NCBI GenBank assembly: GCA_002449535.1
Contig: DJWZ01000062.1
Coordinates: forward strand, 82,348 to 96,461
Source of the DNA: Prevotellaceae bacterium UBA7017
Lineage (GTDB): Bacteria > Bacteroidota > Bacteroidia > Bacteroidales > Bacteroidaceae
Length of the DNA stretch: 14,114 bases
Reading direction: 5' to 3'
The notes under the pieces were generated by a model. It saw only the letters and a program-made list of their open reading frames with translations. It ran no database searches and was not told where the DNA came from. The translations under genes and the position numbers were made by a program. The first letter of the stretch is position 1, and each line of letters begins with the position of its first letter. Of this stretch, positions 12,872 through 14,114 are shown piece by piece.

Positions 12872-12908
12872 TAAAAAAACAAAAGCCGTAGGTACTCGAC
12901 CAACGGCT
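12872..12908 (-). terminator. Rho-independent terminator of the candidate small RNA
   Basis: On the minus strand AGCCGT-T-GGT, loop CGAGT, ACC-T-ACGGCT forms 6 bp, one U-U mismatch and 3 bp. It is followed by TTTTGTTTTTTTA. The plus-strand side has no T-run, so it works for the minus strand only. Confidence 0.82.
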
Positions 12909-12967
12909 CTGTATAAGAGGAACGGTTGCGGAGCTTGATGTAATCGCGCCTATATGCAACTCTCATT
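12873..12967 (-). ncRNA. Candidate small RNA, about 95 bases, own promoter and terminator
   Basis: A consensus promoter (12975-13006) and a strong rho-independent terminator (12872-12908) face the same way on the minus strand, about 65 bases apart, with no complete reading frame between them. An ATG at 12966 opens a frame, but it runs straight through the terminator hairpin, so a peptide is unlikely. GTTGC and GCAAC can form a further stem 5' of the terminator. The 3' end points at, and nearly touches, the end of the convergent nuclease-like gene (stop at 12870). The transcription start (near 12967) is inferred from the -7 box and could shift a few bases. No Rfam family is recognised. Confidence 0.55.
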
Positions 12968-12974
12968 CGTGCTG

Positions 12975-13006
12975 CAAAGGTAAGCATTTTTCTCTTATGT
13001 TCCAAA
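12975..13006 (-). promoter_or_regulatory. Promoter of the candidate small RNA
   Basis: On the minus strand TTTG (13006-13003), a 20-base spacer, then TACCTTTG (12982-12975): a full match to the TTTG-N19/20-TAnnTTTG consensus. Confidence 0.72.
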
Positions 13007-13265
13007 TTTTTTGCCATTTTTTTTCGATTTATGTTTGTTTTTCTACTAAATTAAGCCTACCTCTGTTGCCATATATAGCAGTTAGCGAATATTGACAATG
13101 GTGCAAGATGTTTGATAATGGTTAAAGACTAACAACTCTCCACTCTAAACTTTATAACTGACTATACACTTTCATCTATAAACTCTAAACAAAATTCACC
13201 CTCCCTAACTGGGGAGGGAAGGGGTGGGGCCGAGGGAGTAGTTGAGGGAGTGGTCAAAAGCACCT
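13007..13265. other. Gene-free stretch upstream of the caspase gene
   Basis: No coding sequence is seen. It is AT-rich to about 13195. Then come the hairpin CCCTCCC-TAACTG-GGGAGGG (13199-13218) and a GAGGGAGT(A/G)GT direct repeat (near 13232-13253), a counterpart to the 11-bp repeat found before copy A. The dispersed repeat copy B follows. Confidence 0.55.
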
Positions 13266-13322
13266 CTCCCTCAGCTTGAGCCCAGTGTTTATGGGCCTTG
13301 CAGCCATACAGAGGGAGAGGGG
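13266..13322. repeat. Dispersed hairpin repeat, copy B
   Basis: Identical to 11411-11467 except for one base in the loop (TGTTTATGGG here, TATTTATGGG there). The CTCCCTC/GAGGGAG outer stem and GCCCA/TGGGC inner stem are kept. It lies just upstream of the shared promoter module of the caspase gene. Confidence 0.88.
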
Positions 13323-13335
13323 GAGGAGTAAAACC

Positions 13336-13399
13336 AAAAACTTATTTTTTGAAAAAATCGTGCGATTTTTGCAGATATTGGAATTTTTTTATACTTTTG
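13336..13399 (+). promoter_or_regulatory. Shared promoter module, copy 3 (caspase gene)
   Basis: The block starting AAAAACTTATTTTTTGAAAA (13336-13355) matches copies 1 and 2. After it the sequence diverges but still ends in -33 TTTG (13368-13371), with a 20-base spacer and -7 TACTTTTG (13392-13399). The ATG of the protease follows after 29 bases. Confidence 0.72.
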
Positions 13400-13428
13400 T
13401 GGGCAAATATAACCTAAAGACATAATCA

Positions 13429-14114
13429 ATGAGAGGTCACCTGATAATATTTCTTATATTGCTTTCTGTTATTATGGGAAGAGCTGCTACAAAGCGTGCT
13501 CTGTTGATTGGCATTTCAGATTATCCTACTTATAGCGAGTCTGCAGATGCTACATGGAGTCCTATTCATGGGGCTAATGATGTGCAGATTATAGGAAAGA
13601 CTTTAAAGGCGCAAGGTTTTAAAATATCTACATTAACAAACTCGAATGCGACTGCATCTAAAATACGCAAAGCATTGAAAAAAATACAAACAGAAGTGAG
13701 AGCTGGAGATATTTTGTATCTACATTTCTCTTGTCATGGACAGCCTGTAGAAGACCTAAATGGTGATGAGAAAGATGGTTGGGATGAAGCCATTGTTCCT
13801 TATGATGCTCAGAAGATATATAGAAAGGGAATATACAAAGGTGAGAATCATATATTAGATGACGAGTTAAACAATTATTTAAAAGCTATAAGAACAACAG
13901 TTGGTCCTAAGGGTTTTGTATATGTGGTCGTTGATGCTTGCCATGCAGGTGCTTCTTATAGGGGCGACGAGGAAGAGGATAGTGTTATAACCAGAGGTAC
14001 TAATAAAGGATTCTCAATGTCTAATAAACAATATGCTCCTCCTATTGATAAAAGAGGGAAGATTAAGATTGAGAAATCTTTCAGTATGGCGAATGTATTC
14101 ATTCTTGAAGCATG
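13429..14114 (+). CDS. Secreted caspase-family (peptidase C14) protease, 3' end cut by window
   Basis: A cysteine protease of the caspase/metacaspase type. Hand translation from ATG 13429 gives 228 residues up to the edge. Residues 1-19 (MRGHLIIFLILLSVIMGRA) look like a Sec signal peptide, so the protein is probably exported. The p20-like domain follows directly: KRALLIGISDYP (22-33), HGANDV (47-52), then HFSCHG with catalytic His103, DGWDEAIVPYD (117-127) as in metacaspases, and VVVDACHAG with catalytic Cys171. The catalytic dyad is intact. Family members often carry further domains after the protease, which may lie beyond the window. Prokaryotic caspase homologues are linked to programmed death, defence and signalling, but an exported one could act in the periplasm or on the surface. 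It shares its promoter module with the two genes upstream. Confidence 0.88.
   Translation, partial: MRGHLIIFLILLSVIMGRAATKRALLIGISDYPTYSESADATWSPIHGANDVQIIGKTLKAQGFKISTLTNSNATASKIRKALKKIQTEVRAGDILYLHFSCHGQPVEDLNGDEKDGWDEAIVPYDAQKIYRKGIYKGENHILDDELNNYLKAIRTTVGPKGFVYVVVDACHAGASYRGDEEEDSVITRGTNKGFSMSNKQYAPPIDKRGKIKIEKSFSMANVFILEA

Noticed and set aside
12829..13017. 62-residue protein on the minus strand
   Set aside because: Its frame runs through the promoter box and the terminator hairpin of the small RNA candidate and overlaps the end of the nuclease-like gene; no family features.
9599..13428. Insertion sequence or integrase as the source of the repeats
   Set aside because: No transposase or integrase frame and no clear terminal repeats with target duplications were found in the window; a small non-autonomous element remains possible.

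Overview
The window looks like a Bacteroidota chromosome, most likely order Bacteroidales and close to Prevotella. The reasons are promoters of the TTTG-N19/20-TAnnTTTG type used by this phylum, the absence of clear Shine-Dalgarno sequences, a 'reverse' rubrerythrin, a DUF4348-like lipoprotein and a DUF6169-like relic. The genus is an inference from sequence style, not the result of a search.

Positions 1-2570 are on the minus strand. The 5' part of prmC runs off the left edge, then come a SulP anion transporter with a STAS domain and a reverse rubrerythrin with its own promoter and terminator. A divergent promoter region (about 2600-2790) starts a plus-strand run of housekeeping genes: a DUF4348-like lipoprotein, murB, an ABC-F ATPase, grpE, dnaJ and folC. 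These six genes are separated by only 28-74 bases and are probably largely co-transcribed. They serve cell-wall synthesis (MurB), ribosome-associated functions (ABC-F), the Hsp70 cycle (GrpE, DnaJ) and folate metabolism (FolC). Four of the spacers hold tandem repeats that differ in sequence but always have a 7-bp unit.

After folC the character changes. About 960 bases (9599-10560) hold no credible gene but are full of dyad symmetry: a branched hairpin element, two nested inverted-repeat structures with AT-rich centres (one centre is a perfect 46-bp palindrome) and a possible pseudoknot. Next, on the minus strand, are a 57-residue charged protein gene and a frame-broken DUF6169-like gene behind one promoter.

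The last part (11300-14114) has three plus-strand genes: an orphan MNT-type nucleotidyltransferase without a HEPN partner, a stand-alone protein resembling CdiA C-terminal-type nuclease domains, and a secreted caspase-family (C14) protease cut by the right edge. All three have nearly the same upstream module, a conserved block around AACTTATTTTTTGAAAAA fused to the -33 element, although their coding sequences are unrelated. Two of the three also carry a 57-bp hairpin repeat (56 of 57 bases identical) just upstream. A compact promoter-plus-terminator unit on the minus strand near 12870-13006 looks like a small RNA gene. The shared promoter module and the small RNA are the most interesting candidates here. 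A common conflict or stress role for the three genes is only an inference.
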